Below, piece by piece: positions 11,801 to 26,800 of a stretch of DNA of 64,000 nucleotides (position 1 is its first letter; each line of letters opens with the position of its first letter). The stretch is from Saccharina japonica. Taxonomy: Eukaryota; Sar; Phaeophyceae; Laminariales; Laminariaceae. A program made the translations under genes and the position numbers. The notes beneath the pieces were generated by a model. It did no database searches. It had not been told where the DNA came from and worked only from the letters and a program-made list of their open reading frames with translations. Where the stretch lies: positions 249,227 through 313,226 of the forward strand of contig MEHQ01002349.1 of the NCBI GenBank assembly GCA_008828725.1. The letters are read 5' to 3'.

Positions 11801-14800
11801 TAAACAATACGTCGTTTTTGGACCATTTCAAATTCAATTTGGTGGTAGATTGACTAAGAAATAAATAAAATTTGAGCAAAAGCGAGCGAAGCGTATGATG
11901 GACAGGAGTGTGCGGAAATACGGCACACTGTAGCACGCAGCCTGGATACCGAAAAGGTGGGACACGGGTTCAAAAAGGTGTTTGAAGTGTGCAATACCGA
12001 ATCGCTACAATTTGCGAAATCACGGCCTCAGAGACGTAAATATTCACGTACATATCCATTTATGACGAATGCTACGATAGAGGTGCACCGTGATGTTTCT
12101 GCCTTATAAGGGTGTTCACTTGAGGAGCTCCATACCTCACCCGAAAAGCGACTTTGCAAGAAACCAAAAGTGCTACCCGATCAACAATTCCATTAGCTAG
12201 GTATACCATGGAAAATATGGCAACACAAGACTGAAAGTCCGACCAATTTGGGTTAAGGCGCCCGATCATTCAGAAACAAAATCAGCAAAAAGTGTCACTG
12301 GGACTACCTCTATCGTAGCACGCGTGTTCTAAATATTGTTCCAAACATGATGTTTACTCAGATTCTCCGCCGAAAACAAAAAAAGGAAAAAAAAAATCCC
12401 CAAGTTATCGAGTTAATGTTATGAGAAGTAGGTTTCTTGAGCTCTACGCTGATGGCAACTGTTCTGCGTGCCCTCTCTGCTCTTTACGCCGTTAATTTTG
12501 AATGGTTTCCGCTGTTTAATGAGGCGTCATTGTAGGACGTACGTGAATAGTCAAAGTACTGGCACCCTGGCAGCCCCCTCAGCCAGTACAGTAGTACTGC
12601 CAGTACTAGTACTGGCAGTACATACTGGACCAGGGCCCAGCCCTACCGTTTCGTCTTAAAACAACTCGCGACAGCGGTATATACACCTATAACTTCGCGG
12701 CTGTCTACGACTGTACCACCCTCGATACACCACTGAGTAGTGTTGTATGCACACATATACCTGCACCGTTTAGGTGCATAGTGCTGTACATTCGAAAAAC
12801 AATACCTGGTCGTGTGATTTCACACTTGAAATCGTACAACAGATATCAACGCACTTTTGCGAACCGTAACAAACGAAAAACGCGCCTCCAGACTTGGACA
12901 CCCTCGGACTCTGACGTGCGGCCTTAATCTGCACCCTCACATAATGCTATCCTACTATCACGGTTATCTGGCCACACAGCTCAGGACACCCCGATCCGAC
13001 ACACCCTCCTCCTCTCGATGACCATGATGATCACGACCGTTATACATCATCGACTTTGCACAAGGTTTACCCATATATCTAGACATTACATAGAAAAATA
13101 TTAGTTCCCATAAAGCGACCTGCATTGTTTTTGAACCTCCATCGGTGCTCCTCTATTCGCCCTTGTCCGCCAATCTTTCTCCACAATTCACGTCCATACT
13201 TTTTGTATTCCTATTATATACAAGACTCCGCTGATATATCTCCTATAGTGTCTTCATGTTCTACATGCATCAATCTGGCTCTACCGCCTTGGGGGCGGGA
13301 GGGCCTTTTATTCCCTAGTCCTGTATATGAGAACACACTATGAGGCTACACAAGTTGGAAACAACAGCTAGCCGTGACAGATCGACGATTTCGTCGAAAC
13401 TCTCGTCTTTGCAAGCTGAGTGTCATACTTCGATTTCGCGCGTTCACGTGTAACATTTGTCCTCTCATGCTGGATGTGCATCCTATCCTGTATATGAGGA
13501 AAACACCATCTGAGGCTATCAAAAGTGAAAATCACAGCTTTGAGATCGAGGACTTCGTCGAAGCTTATTTGGTGAAAGCTAATGATATATATATTGAAAA
13601 ATTAATAATGTATATATATATATGTGCGATACTTCGATCGCGCGTAAACAGGGTTATTTACACCGCGTCATTCAGAATACGCTTTGTACATCTCGTACAC
13701 GGGGGAAACATAATCTGAAGCTAACTAATTAAACAGAAGTTATCTGCTTCGCCCTTGTAACCGCTTGCACCCTCTTAATGTATAGTTGAAACTTGGACAC
13801 GGAGTCACGTAGTTAGCCCTCTTCTCCCCCTTCCCCACTACAAGGCACGTGCTTTCTCCTCTCATCGACTCGTGCTGCTCGTTGTGGACCCTACCCTTGG
13901 TTACATTGTACAGCTATAGGACCTGTGGTTCGGTGATCATGTAGTATGCACGTGGTGTTTTAACCCGACGTAATCAGTGTGGTCTTGTACCGCTAGTGGA
14001 CCAGCCCCAACTCCAACCCATCCCGTGCTGCTACACCGCAACCTAACCCAACCCAACCCAACCCAACCCGGCCCAACCCGGCCCAACCCAACCCTGCCCA
14101 ATCCAACCCGATTTACCCCAACTTAGTCCCAGCCAACCTAACCCAACCTGACATTGAATACACAGTTATTTCGTTTGTCAACGAAAATAACCAGCGAGTT
14201 CCCGAAAGTTAACGTTTTTTTTTGTGGGCATCATCTTGATGCAGTTTACTTCATGTTCGAGTCTATCATGATCGCAGTCAAACGTTGCGACCGTTCATTT
14301 AAATCAGAATCAGTCTCTGACTTGCGTCCACATATAGCTGTCAATAGGCCATCCTAATAGAGGCGCTGCTGCGGAATGCATATTGATATTGGTTATTCGA
14401 GGAAGGGTTCGTCTGGCATTGTTCTCTTTCAACACCTTTCTCCCTTTCGTGTCTTGTCGTCCTTTTTATTTCATGTTTTTCTCTTTATTTCATGTTCGTT
14501 TTCGGCCACCTCGGCCACTCTTTTTGTTGTTGTTTCCTGTGGCCATGTGATTAGCTTGTCCTCGTGCGACCTTCGTGTTTTCGTGACCTCAATCCTCGTG
14601 TCACATTTGTTTCTCCCGCCCCCTTCGCTGTACCTGTTTCTCTTTGTGAACTTATTATTTAGTCACCTATTGTTTGCTCGTCTATTCGCATTTTTCACTT
14701 GGCTCCGCGTTCTGTTGCTGGCTTCTGTTTACATTGCGCAGGCGATTTTGACACAGAACAATACATGCAGATAGAAGGCCTCGACATGCACGACCACCCC

Positions 14801-17800
14801 AAGTTCACCCTGCGTTGGAGGTGGGTGTTGTCTGGTCGCATCATGGCAGCATGCCATATCTAACACAGGCTCGAGTAGCAACTACGCACCCCGGCCGGGT
14901 AGGATGTCGAAGAAGGCAGTCCACCACATAGTATATAATACAGTCATTGGTTGGCGGTCAAACATTGATGTACCAAAGGAAATAATACAACCCCTAACTA
15001 ACCCTAAACACAACCCAATCAACCAGTGTATGCCTGGTCTCTATTAATAGTTGTAGTACGAAATATTCAACAGTTATAGGAGAAACATCATTTCGTCTCG
15101 TACACAGTTCTAATAAGCAGTGGTTAATTGCACTCTCCTGATCATGTATTGGAAGTTGAAACTGCCCGTTTTGAATCCTACGCTTGGGTATGTTGTACGG
15201 ATCATATCATGTACCTGGTATATCATTATCATCATCCTTGCCATCCGCCAATCAAAGTGTAGCATGAGAGAGCTTCCACACTGGTCACTCATAAGCACTC
15301 CGAAATAAGAAAACCACACAAGAAAAAACAAAACAAAAATGCTCTCTGCACGAAATCTACAAACTCCCTTCTGTACAGAATTTTGGCTCGAGCGCCTCTA
15401 GGTACTCTATTCGCTTTCTTTGTTTTTTCCTTCTCATCACGTACTGTTATTTTCTATCATAATTACAAGGTTGCATCCGAGCTCCATCCATCATTGTGGG
15501 TCTGTCACCTCCCTCCCCCCCTCCCCCGCTCATTATTACTTTTTTCTGGCGGTCCCTAAGCTGGAGCGCAAACCATGTGTGTGATCATCCTTGAGATATT
15601 TTTCGCTCGATGCGACCGCGGCGCAGGCACGTTCCTGGCCTCACCAGGGTCCGGTTACGGTTGCGGTTGCGGTTACGGTTACGGTTACGGTTACGGATAC
15701 TGTTACGGATACGGATACGGTTACGGATACGGTTACGGATACGGTTACGGATACGGTTACGGATACGGTTACGGATACGGTTACGGATACGGTTACGGAT
15801 ACGGTTACGGATACGGTTACGGATACGGTTACGGATACGGTTACGGATACGGTTACGGATACGGTTACGGATACGGTTACGGATACGGTTACGGATACGG
15901 TTACGGATACGGTTACGGATACGGTTACGGATACGGTTACGGATACGGTTACGGATACGGTTACGGATACGGTTACGGATACGGTTACGGATACGGTTAC
16001 GGATACGGTTACGGATACGGTTACGGATACGGTTACTGATACGGTTACGGATACGGTTACGGATACGGTTACGGATACGGTTGGGTTGGGTCTATACCTA
16101 CTCTCGTAACCTGACCCCACCAGGAAATGCTTTCCTACTAAAATCTAAACTCCCGCGAGACAATGCAATACGTGAACATCCTATCCCCTGAAAATCCGTG
16201 CTAACAAACAGAATAAAATCGGAGAGTTGGAAGGGCTCTAAGGCCCACGATAATTTCAACTATTTTATCATGTGATTAGATGTTTGACACCAGTAGAGCA
16301 GAGTACTTGTAGTACGTTTTAATAGTAGTCCTTTCGCTACGTATATATCATATTCGGCTGGTCGAAGCAAGAGATAAGAGAGATGCTACATATTACTTTA
16401 CTCTAAAAATACTTTCAACTATAATAAGTATGAAAATTGCAGTTTTCTGTTATTTATACGTAGACGCAACCATGACAGTTTTATACAATTTGTTTTTTTC
16501 ACCGCAACAAGTGACTGCGTTGGTCGGTGTCGATGTCGTTGAATAACCTTGGCTTGCAGTTTGCTCGTTTTTGTTTGTGGGGAGTGGGCAGTACAAGACT
16601 ATTAGACTATAAATAGTTGCATGGTCTACCAGTATGAACCATCAAACATCAAATAACTCTCCTGATATACCACCCATTTTTTTCTTTGGCTAGGATGTCG
16701 ACTGACTATGTAAAGGGTTTGATCTACAGTAGTATTTAGTGTGGAATGGTCAATCAAACTACTATATATGTTACAGGGGGCCATAGTAAATAGTACCTAC
16801 GGTGCACACAAAATCCTATATATTTACGTATTTTTACTAAAACTATCTGGTCCTATTAACTATGATCCCCTGTAATACGTGCATATCACATGGTGACCGA
16901 ACCAGGTCCTATACCTGAAGTTCGGACAATTTTACGGAATCCAAATTGTGGCCGATCCGCGCCATCGAGGCGGAGAAGCCCATTCTAATCCATATTAATA
17001 GTATATACTACCAGTATACTGTAGTATGAACTGGTGTATTGTGGTTACGCTGGATCAGTCTTGACCGTCTCTGACGCCGGCCATACCACCAGAAGCAACA
17101 CGCGTCAGCATTAAATAGTCTACGGTTTGTGGTAAGGAGTCTAGGGCACGTGTGACGTTTGGCCTTGTCGGAGTATACATGTGGATTTGGCGGGAAACTG
17201 TTGCAGAAAGACCGTCGGAAGCATGCGTGTGGTCCTAATTACAATTGGCGGGAAAGGCTTGAGAAACGCTTTTTCCAGACCTCTTACAGCGTGCATATTG
17301 CACACATACACGGTTGCGCCAGGTTTAGTCTGCAAGGGCTGCCAAGCATGGACAACTCACTCTCTCAACCAACTTTCGTCTCCCAGGGAAGAAACTGTTT
17401 ATAGAGTAAATCAGCAACAAATAAACGCAGGCGAGCTGGCATGAAGGAAACTTACGTCTGCTGTGTAGTTTATGTACGAATTATGAACATCTTCGTCTAC
17501 GGTTCTGCAATAGTAGTGGTTCTCAATTTTCAACGTCTCCGTCGTTTTCCTGGATATTTATTTTTTCCGCTGACCGCCTTTCCTCCCCGCGGCGTTTCAG
17601 GCAGCTCACGGGGGCCTGCGGTTCGGCGGTTGACGAGTCGGAGCTGGTCTCGTGGGAAGAGTCCTACGATGGTTCCACGGAAAATTCCCCGGATGAACCT
17701 TCTTCGAGTGGCATCAATGGCAGGTACCTTATTGTTGATCTTGTTCTCCTTCGTGGGGCTAGAATTCGCCTGTAACCGCCGCACATATACTTGGTAAATG

Positions 17801-20800
17801 TTCGAGTACGACCTGTGCTACGGGGAGGGGGGGTGGGGAGGTGTACTTTATTTTCATGCATGGCCGTGTAGTCGTATGACCATAGACCCTCGCATCCCTA
17901 CAATGCCGGGATGGAGCATGTCGGCTTTTCACCTACCAGGCAGACAATGCTAGCACCAAGCGCGAAGCGCCATGAGGTGTTTGCCGAGTCGCGCGAAGGG
18001 TGAGCTGCATCCTGCTAAGAACCGCTTGTGAAGCGGACTTGCGTATGAATGTCAGCTTCAACAAGTTAATTAAGTTTCGGGTGTAGTGCGGGGGGGCTTA
18101 CAGCAGTGGCAAAAGTTACGATAGTCTCTCCTGATGATGTTCCTCAGGTTCCTCACATCTGGCGGATGTTGATGCTGTCAGTTCTGTGGATGAGGCTATT
18201 GAGTCTACTGGTGCGGTAATTGGGGCTATTGAGGGGACCACCGGGTGTCTGCTGATCGGTTGTGACTGACTCTTTCGACGTTCGAGTGGTTCGTAAAACG
18301 TTGGATAAGACAAGCCCCGACGAACGTTGGCCAGAGAATTTCCGTTATCCATTTCCCCTTTGTCGCGTTGTGATTGGGCAACCGACTCGTCAATATACGG
18401 GGTATTGATTGGCAAGGTTTGGGTTAATACTTTCGTCTGCTGCACGTTTACAGTAGTCACAATGACCTCGAGGTGGACACATTTCCGACTTCCGTACGGC
18501 GCATACGAACATCTCGGGCTCGGTAGAACATCAAGCAGCAGCCTGTATGTACAGCAGTTGTGTTCTTTTTTTCCATTTCTCGGTCTCGCGCTCACGGTGT
18601 TGTGAGCAGGCAACGAGCTCATTATACTGAGTGGCTCATTAATATGGTTCGACGAGTCACAGCCGATTCGTTTCGTCTCCTGCGCGTTCGGACACTTCAC
18701 ACTCGGAATCAATTACCTATTGTCCCGACTTCAACGCCGCGCATTTCAATTTTTGACACTTGGTAGACTACTGTAGTCTGTCTGTGCCGGTACGAGCAGT
18801 GCTAACGCTTCAATTTCACGTTGTCGCGTTGTGATCAGGCGACGAACTCGTCTCATGTGGACTGCCTTGTGCATTTATTGGGCAGGTCGCAGCTGAATAT
18901 TTTCATGTGCTGCCCGTTCGGACACTACGAGCTGGAGATGGACATCGAGAGCTTCAGCGACGAAGGAACATCGCGCCAGGCGCGCACTTCATGGGAGATC
19001 GAGAACGGCCCTAAGGAGGTACGCGGCAGTACGTGCGTATGCCAACAAGAAACACCTCGTGGTCTGAGCAAGCCTAAACACATGATATCAAATATAAACA
19101 ATAACCCTTAGCTGTGCGATAAAACCTGACAATTTTCTTCCAAAACGCGTTTTTAACCTGTGTGCAGTCCTTGTCGTGGTCCTTCTGAAGATATCATTTT
19201 TGTTGTTGTTGTTATCACATTAACCCATCGCCGCAAGGCAAGTCTGCGGTCACCGGACAGGTTCCAATTGTTAAGTAACTCTGTAGTGAAATATTTCTTC
19301 ACGAGGAAAACAATTAGAGCAGAAACAATAGTGCACATATACTACTATTATTCCAGTTGCTGTATGACATGTGTATCTCCTATTTAAGTTAATCATACCA
19401 TTCACATATACCTATCAATCATCCCTGACTACGTGACAACATTCTACCAATATTGCAGTCCCCCTTATGAATGCCCTAGCCAACTCCTCGCCGACGTTTC
19501 TCCAATCAAATCTAAAAGGGTGACATGTGCTCATGCCTTTCAACCAATCAATGCTATGTCCCCCCTTGTACAGTAGTAACTGCAACATACCGTATATATA
19601 CCTCATACGGGATGTACACCCTACATGAGGACATATAAAATCCGTAAGCACCCGCGATCGAAGTATTACACTCAGCTAGCAAAAATGAGCTTCGACGAAA
19701 TCCTCGAGCTCACAATTGTTGTTTTTATTTTTATTTTTAAAATATACCTCCCACCCAAAAAATAAAAGAAGTGACTTCATGCCCACGCCCCCCTCTCCCC
19801 CGCTGTCTACTCATTTCATGCACGTCAAAAAGTGCAGTACCACATCTGGGACACGTTCAGCAACGAGCACGTTCACCCAAGAATGGGGGTGTTTACACTT
19901 GGCCTCTCCAGGGCCAAACCGGCTACTACAAGACCTTTTACGCGGGCCCACTACCTCCGATCGAGTGCGCGTCCAGCCTTGCGCCTGGCACCGAGCTTCT
20001 CGGGTGCTTCGAGGACTCGGAAGATGACCGCCTGCTGGGTTCGGACAGCGTGGCGCGCGGCGTGCTTGGGCAAGACGGGATGTCGCCGCAGGTGAGATGG
20101 AGTGCTTCGAGGATCAGTGAGAGCGTACCGCTTACTTTAGAAAGTGGTTGAGGTGCACTGCTGTGTGTACGAGACATATGTACGATTAAGGATACCCATT
20201 GGTTGCTTGTATCCGATTGGCTTAGGGTCAGAGTTAGATTCATTTCTACTGTACACAGTGAACACATTTACCGAATAAGTGGTACGCCGCCCTGTCGGAG
20301 ACTGGATGTAAGGATAAACACAACCATTGTGGTGGCCCACGCGGTGGATGCCACTGCTGTACGTTCACATGTTTCAAAGAAGGGTGTCGACCGTGGCTGT
20401 ACTTTCATTTGGTATATCATACGGCCAGCATGCATACCGATTTCGTTTTGAGATTGCCCGGTATGTTTCTAGCCTACCCAGTGCGATATCGTTCGCGAGT
20501 ACAATTGACTCAAAGCCCCCAGTACAACAGAGTACGCTATTATATGCCTTATGGGTATGTCCAATGTACGATACTACATTACTGCTTTGTAGTACAGAAA
20601 CGCACGATGAACGACTGTTGTTGTCGACATCGTGGAAGAACATTTACATAGCCACGACTTTAACTTCCGCCCTATTGTCCGTTAGGGCTAGACTCTCTCA
20701 CGACGTTTTACCATCACGGGAGGTACCAGGTATATTTTAGTAATGAGAACAATCAGAGTCCGCGATGGACGCCGAAACCACACATATCGTCCACCTCTTA

Positions 20801-23800
20801 CGCCAAATCGAAGTAATCCACAACAATAGCTTAAGCCAATAATTAGTTGCTTCTATCTTTTATATGAACATAAGCGCTGCGGTCAGCGTTAGCACACACG
20901 GTGGTTCAGCATACCTGCCCGTATATATAATGGGACATTGTACGATTTATAGGAATATGCATATAAGAGTATATAGGGATGCTACGCTTACCCTTGCAAA
21001 GTTTGGTAATGAATGGTTAGTACGCCCCCTGCAAGTACTTGGCCTGTTCTCGCGAGCATTGCCTTGGGAACTGTTATTATGTGTGTATCGATAGTTGCCC
21101 ACTTATGCAAGGCATGCAAACAAACATGTAGGACACAGTATTCAATATGTAAAATAATATGCCGCTCGCTTGTGCTTCCAGTGTTGCAATACTAGTAGTT
21201 ACGTGCAGCAGACACGACGCCGTTACCGGTTAATATTACTTAATCCATGTGGATGTTGCCTGGGATGCATCCTTCAAGCATACTACAAACCCTAATCGTC
21301 AACAAAAGAGTCGACCATATGCCAATGAACCAAAAGCTTGTTTAAACAATCAATGTCTGTCGCGTCTACTGTATACAGGTCTGCTCTGACTTCTGCTCGG
21401 ACTACGACTTCCTTGGTCTAGAGTCCAACCTTGACACTGGGAGCGAGGTAAGAACGACTTTCGATGCACCTCCCCGGTACGGTTGTCTGAGGAGGTACTA
21501 CTCACGACAAGCATATGGCACTGTTGGTTTTGTCGAATTTCAAGGAGAGATTCGACCAAAGGCGTGATCTTTGGGCTTTCTCGTACATGTATAGCTTGAA
21601 GGACGCAACTAGAGACGATAATCATGGTCCGGGCACATCGCTTCTCGGAGTTTCCTCCAGCAGAATAACCGTTCAATCTCGCTTGGAATTTTATGCATGG
21701 GCAGAGGATACCAGGAGAATGTGATTTGACATATACTTAGTTTGTGGATATGATATATCACAATATATATAGGAGTAAGCGCAGTTTCTTTTGGGTGAGA
21801 CTTGGCGCATTTTTCCAGTGTAGCATAAACGCGTTGTCATCCAGGCCAACCTTGCCACTCGCCATAACCTTCGACTGATTCGCTCCCACTCCCACCACTG
21901 CTGCTGTATTAGCCGGTGACCTTGTATTAATCGCTTCGACCCTTTCAACCCCCCCCCTCCCGTGGCCCGTCTCGAAATGGATGCGTGGTCAATGGTCAAA
22001 TTACTACGTAAGTCAAGAAAAAAACGAGTACGCCCCCCCCCCACCCCTTGATTATTTTTAATGTGTCCATTCCATCAGTGCTACTGCGGAACCGCCAACC
22101 AGTTCGAGAAGGCGGTGGAGAGCAGCCGGTGCGGTACGACCTACCCTACCCTGTGCAACGGTGACTCCACCTCTGCTTGCGGCGGCTACGGTGCCACCAG
22201 CGTCTATGAGAGGACGGGAAACGTCGCCCCTGTTCCGTCCCCCCCAGCCCCGCCCACCACCCCCGCCCCCGAGGCTGCCCCCGCTCCTACTCCCGGTTCC
22301 TCTCCCGAGGCTGCCCCTACGCCTACTCCCAGCGCCTCTCCCGCATCTCCTACTCCCGAAACGGCGTACTCCCTCATGGGTTGCTTTGCGGACTCTAAGA
22401 CCGACAGGATCATGGAGAACATGATGGTGGAGGACACTATGTCAGCGGAGGTATGTCACGGTGAATCAATTTGCGTGTATCATTCGTGTACTTCGTTAAC
22501 CGTTACTGTAGTACCTGGTACATATTTTCTATTCAGCAGTACAGCGGTATGCCAGACACACAGCACACATGAAGGCCGCGGGTGGGAGCAGGGAAGTTCT
22601 TGTACGTAGTGCCGTCGCGTGTTTCTTTTTTTTTTTAGAAGTACCTCCGATGTTGAGTTGGTGTCGTGTGGTGTAGGGTCGGAAACGAACGTGGAAATGT
22701 TTATGGTTTCGTGTCTTTGCGCGACAAGCAACGGGTGCGGACAGGGCTGAATATATTTATTAAATGGTGCACGTCCGGGATGGCAGGCACTGCTGCATCA
22801 ACCGACGAACGGTTCAGTATTTGGTGACTGGTTCAGCACTGGCCACCTTTATTCTACCCGTTTCCGCCTTTTTTTCCCAACCGCAAACACTTTCCAACAC
22901 TCGTTACTCAAGTTGTTTCACTGACACAAACCATGTTCTGTCAATAAACTCACGTAAACCCATTTGGTTAGCGATATTTTGGACCAGTTTCGACGAATCT
23001 TAGAGGCATGCCGTGAATTAAAGGGGAATCACTCCAGCGGAGCAAACTTTTGTATTGTATTCCCAGCAACCCGATGATTGCTTGTCGTGACACCCACAAG
23101 GGTATGCTGCAGCGCACACACGGACCCCACGATCGATGTCGCGCGAGAAGCACTATTAATAGTAGCTCGTGTCGCTCGCATGCTGAGATAATGACAGTAC
23201 GGTTCAGGTACACGTTGTTCGTTACGACCAAAGTAAAGGCTACCGTCGTCAGTTCGGGCCCTGTCGTGTTCACGTGACATTCGTAGTGGTCTCGATTAGC
23301 TCGCCCCTGCGACCGATACCTGCACTCGTTCAACGAATCAATCACCACGATCCACGGACACCAGTAGCAGCACACCTCGCTAACTGTTGTTCCCCCTCTC
23401 TCCACGTCCTGCGCTACATCTCGATTGCCTCGCAGATCTGCCACGAGCGGTGCGACGATGGCATGAACACGCACTTTGGCACCCAATTCGCTGAGGAGGT
23501 ATGCGCGATACGGCTTTCGTTGCAATCTGTGTGCGGTGAAAATGCGCATTCCTTTGAAGCCACTGATTTCTGAGGTAAATATGTCGGCACCCTACTTTGC
23601 TTAAACCCTAGTCCATGAAGAGTGAGCTTCCGCGCCGGCCAGGATATCTTGCGAGGGTATACCTGGCGCGGTCACATGCTGCTATTCCCGTGCGCGCTAT
23701 CTTAGGTCTGCCACATATAACACGTACGTACGTACTTATGTCATTTGCCAGTTGTAAAATAGGGCGTCGTCGATATCCACGGCGGAATACCTGGATGCAA

Positions 23801-26800
23801 CGACTGAGCGTAGTCAACCATAGTCACTGCCTCGCGGCCATCGTAATTCTATTTTGATGTGGTGTATAGTGTATAGTGTATATATACCACTCCCCGTTTC
23901 GGCTCGGCTTGTAGACGCAGATCGCAGTTGCCGCATAACTTGACCAGATGGGTAGTGTATCTAGTATTATAGTAGCTGTCAAAAGCGCCGAGAGACGGCG
24001 GTATGAGTCCAGTGGGGGTCAGGTCCGGGTAGGATCAGGGTGCCAAGTTGTCTCAAGGTCGGCACCGATTGCCACGGCAGCACCCGCTTATACAATGGAG
24101 AATGCGCCCAGAACTTCCCCATATTGACGACGTTGACAATGCAATTATTATTGACACTCGCGGGGGGAGGGGGGCGGGGGGCGTACTCATTTTTGCTTGT
24201 CTTAGTAATTTTACCATTGGCCACGCATCCTTTTCGAAACGGAGCACAGTTCCTACTCCTACTCAAGGCGGGGGCAGAAAGATACACGCCTGTGACCCCC
24301 AAGTCCTGCCCAGACCGTCGCTGGCAAACTGAAAGTTGTAAAACATACTGGTACGATTCTGGCCAAGAAACCGTGTTGCCCGCTTGGACTACGTACAATA
24401 TATATGAACATACTACTCGTAGTATAGAACGCTGGAGATAGCATAGCTCTCGCGAGGAACTCGTGCAGCAGAACATGTGTATCATAGCTGTCGTCAACTT
24501 GTGTAGGTATCGCGATGGGGTCTTACAACGATTATGCAAATGGTCGCTGTTTATTGGCGCGGTGAGAACTAGACACTCGCGTTAGTATCTGCTGCTAATA
24601 ACGTTGTTATTTTTGCCGGCCAGAATTTGTAAACAAACAAACGAACAAACCATATACCAAGGTATAGGTATACACGTACCAGATGTCTCCTTAACGGTCG
24701 TGTCATCATCTGCAAAAACAGCCGGAAGTATCACGCCCTCTCGATAACGCTGAAAAATAAAATATACGTAGAAAACCCTTTTCGGTACTGATGTACTACT
24801 GTACCAGACTGTACACCATCTCTGTCGCCTTCTGTGTCTCGCGCCTTCCGCTTCACGAATAAACCAACCGTAACCGGCACTGGTACACGACAAAAAACAG
24901 TGCTGGTGCGCTGTAGACCCCATGCTGACGAAGATCGGCGAGATGCTGACCCTCGAGGAGTGTGACATGGCGTGCGTGGGCGGCACGAGCGGCGAGTTCT
25001 GCGGCGGGACGGACCGGCTATCCGCCTACAAGATCGAAGCGGTTAATCCGGCCTTCATGGGCTGCTACGCTGACGACATGGAGGATCGGGCATTGGACAT
25101 GGAGGAGAAGTATGTTTCAGAGGACATGACCAGCGAGGTGCGGCACCAAATATTCGTGGTCCATGACATATTATGATTATTATTAGTATCATCTTTGCCA
25201 TCCGATAATGTGCAGCATGAGCTTCAACGTTGATCACTCATAACATTCCCGAAAGCAGAAAGGCACTGCACTGAAACAAAGGAAAACTATGCGCAAATTC
25301 TAGCTTCCTTCTACGCTGACGATTGGATGCCAACTTATATGGTGTCTCGGCCTTCTGTGTTAGACAGAAGCCAATACAGCAGTAGCCATATACCTGATAG
25401 GCAATACAGAAGTAGCCCCTTCAAGCCCTCCGACGGAAAAACAGTACCGAAATTACGTCTCGATTTCAGTATACCAATATGTCCTTAAATACGAGGATGG
25501 TTTGGATTACATATCAGTACACACATGCTCCTTGTATTACAGAATGTATGTCTACGCTACTGCTGCTGCAGAGCACAACACGTTGGTCTCGTATTGTACA
25601 GACATGATATTTGCCCCGTGGTTTGTGATTCGAGAGTGAATCTCTCGCTAGCGTGACGAATCATCACGGGCGCTGTTTTGTTTTGCTGCATGTTGATGGG
25701 CGGAAAAACAGCAACATACACGAACGTACGCCGCGTTGCTCGGTTTGAGGGGACGCGTTCGCAGTGCAGCGCTGCGACCTACCACTCTGCTCCCTAGTTT
25801 ACGGACCCCTTTGCATTTTTGTATGTGCTGTAATCCAAACGGTCTTTTTTTTATTTCATGCATGACACGCGCGCAGCATGCCGATTCTCGTAAATAAATT
25901 GCCCCGCGCGATTCCGCGTCGCTTGGTTGATACTATACTTGTACATGTTTCTGTTGTTTTTGGCCGATGTAAGTGGATCTTACAATGCTTACCGTGCAAC
26001 GTGTATAACCCTTTTCGAGAAAGAATGTGTACATTACTTTTGTTCCAAATATGTTTCAAGCAACAGATAGGGCATTATTAATCATGTATTAATAGTGTAG
26101 GGAGGGAGCGGGATTTCCCGAAGCACAGTATGCAGGCTCTGCTACTTGACCAAATCCCTGTACTACGGTAAACGTGCACCTGGTTTTTTCTGAGGCTACT
26201 TCTTACACGAGGAGGTCAATACAAATAGTAAGATAAACTGATTTCGGAGGGAAATAAAAGTGCTACCCGATCGTCAATCCCATATCTACGTGCAAAATGA
26301 AAAATATGGCAACCCAAAAAATGAAATTCGGACGATTTTTTGGGTTAAGGAGGCCCGTCATTTAGGAAAAATTCCGCCAAAAAAGGGTATACCATATACC
26401 TCTACCGGAGCACGCGCCTGAAGGCTGGACGTGCAAATAGGGATCAGGGTCCCGTTGAATACCACAGCAGTACAGTAAGCAGACGCGTGCTACGGTATGA
26501 TAGAGGTAGCACATTTTGGCTGAAGTGCTTTTCTGAATGGCAGGGCTCCCGTCGAAACTTCATTATTGTGTTACATCATGTTCCATACAGTACTAAGACT
26601 AGCTGAGACACAGAGTATCTCCTTGCAAGTTTGTCTATTAAGCATCCTTGGTGTCCCTCACTTTCTTGTAGAATCAAGCGTGGAAGAGAAGCAGCTTTTA
26701 TTATTTCCCAGAGCCTGATGACATCTGGCCCAGAAGGGGTTCGAGCCCCTTCCGATCTTATAAACATCCCGAATACGAATGCCATCCAATTAATATGAAA

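Larger units (their letters stand above)
12330..14741. other. Intron 1 of the WSC gene, last part
   Basis: No gene is seen. It holds two group D repeats (13335-13720) and a CCCAA repeat (14040-14130). The stretch 14400-14740 is pyrimidine-rich and leads into the acceptor CATTGCGCAG. Confidence 0.55.

Noticed and set aside
15575..16191. Four long overlapping open frames
   Set aside because: All are translations of the GGTTACGGATAC minisatellite.
26725..26760. A tRNA T-arm-like sequence (AGGGGTTCGAGCCCCTT)
   Set aside because: No A box, anticodon arm or acceptor pairing is found on either strand at the right distance.
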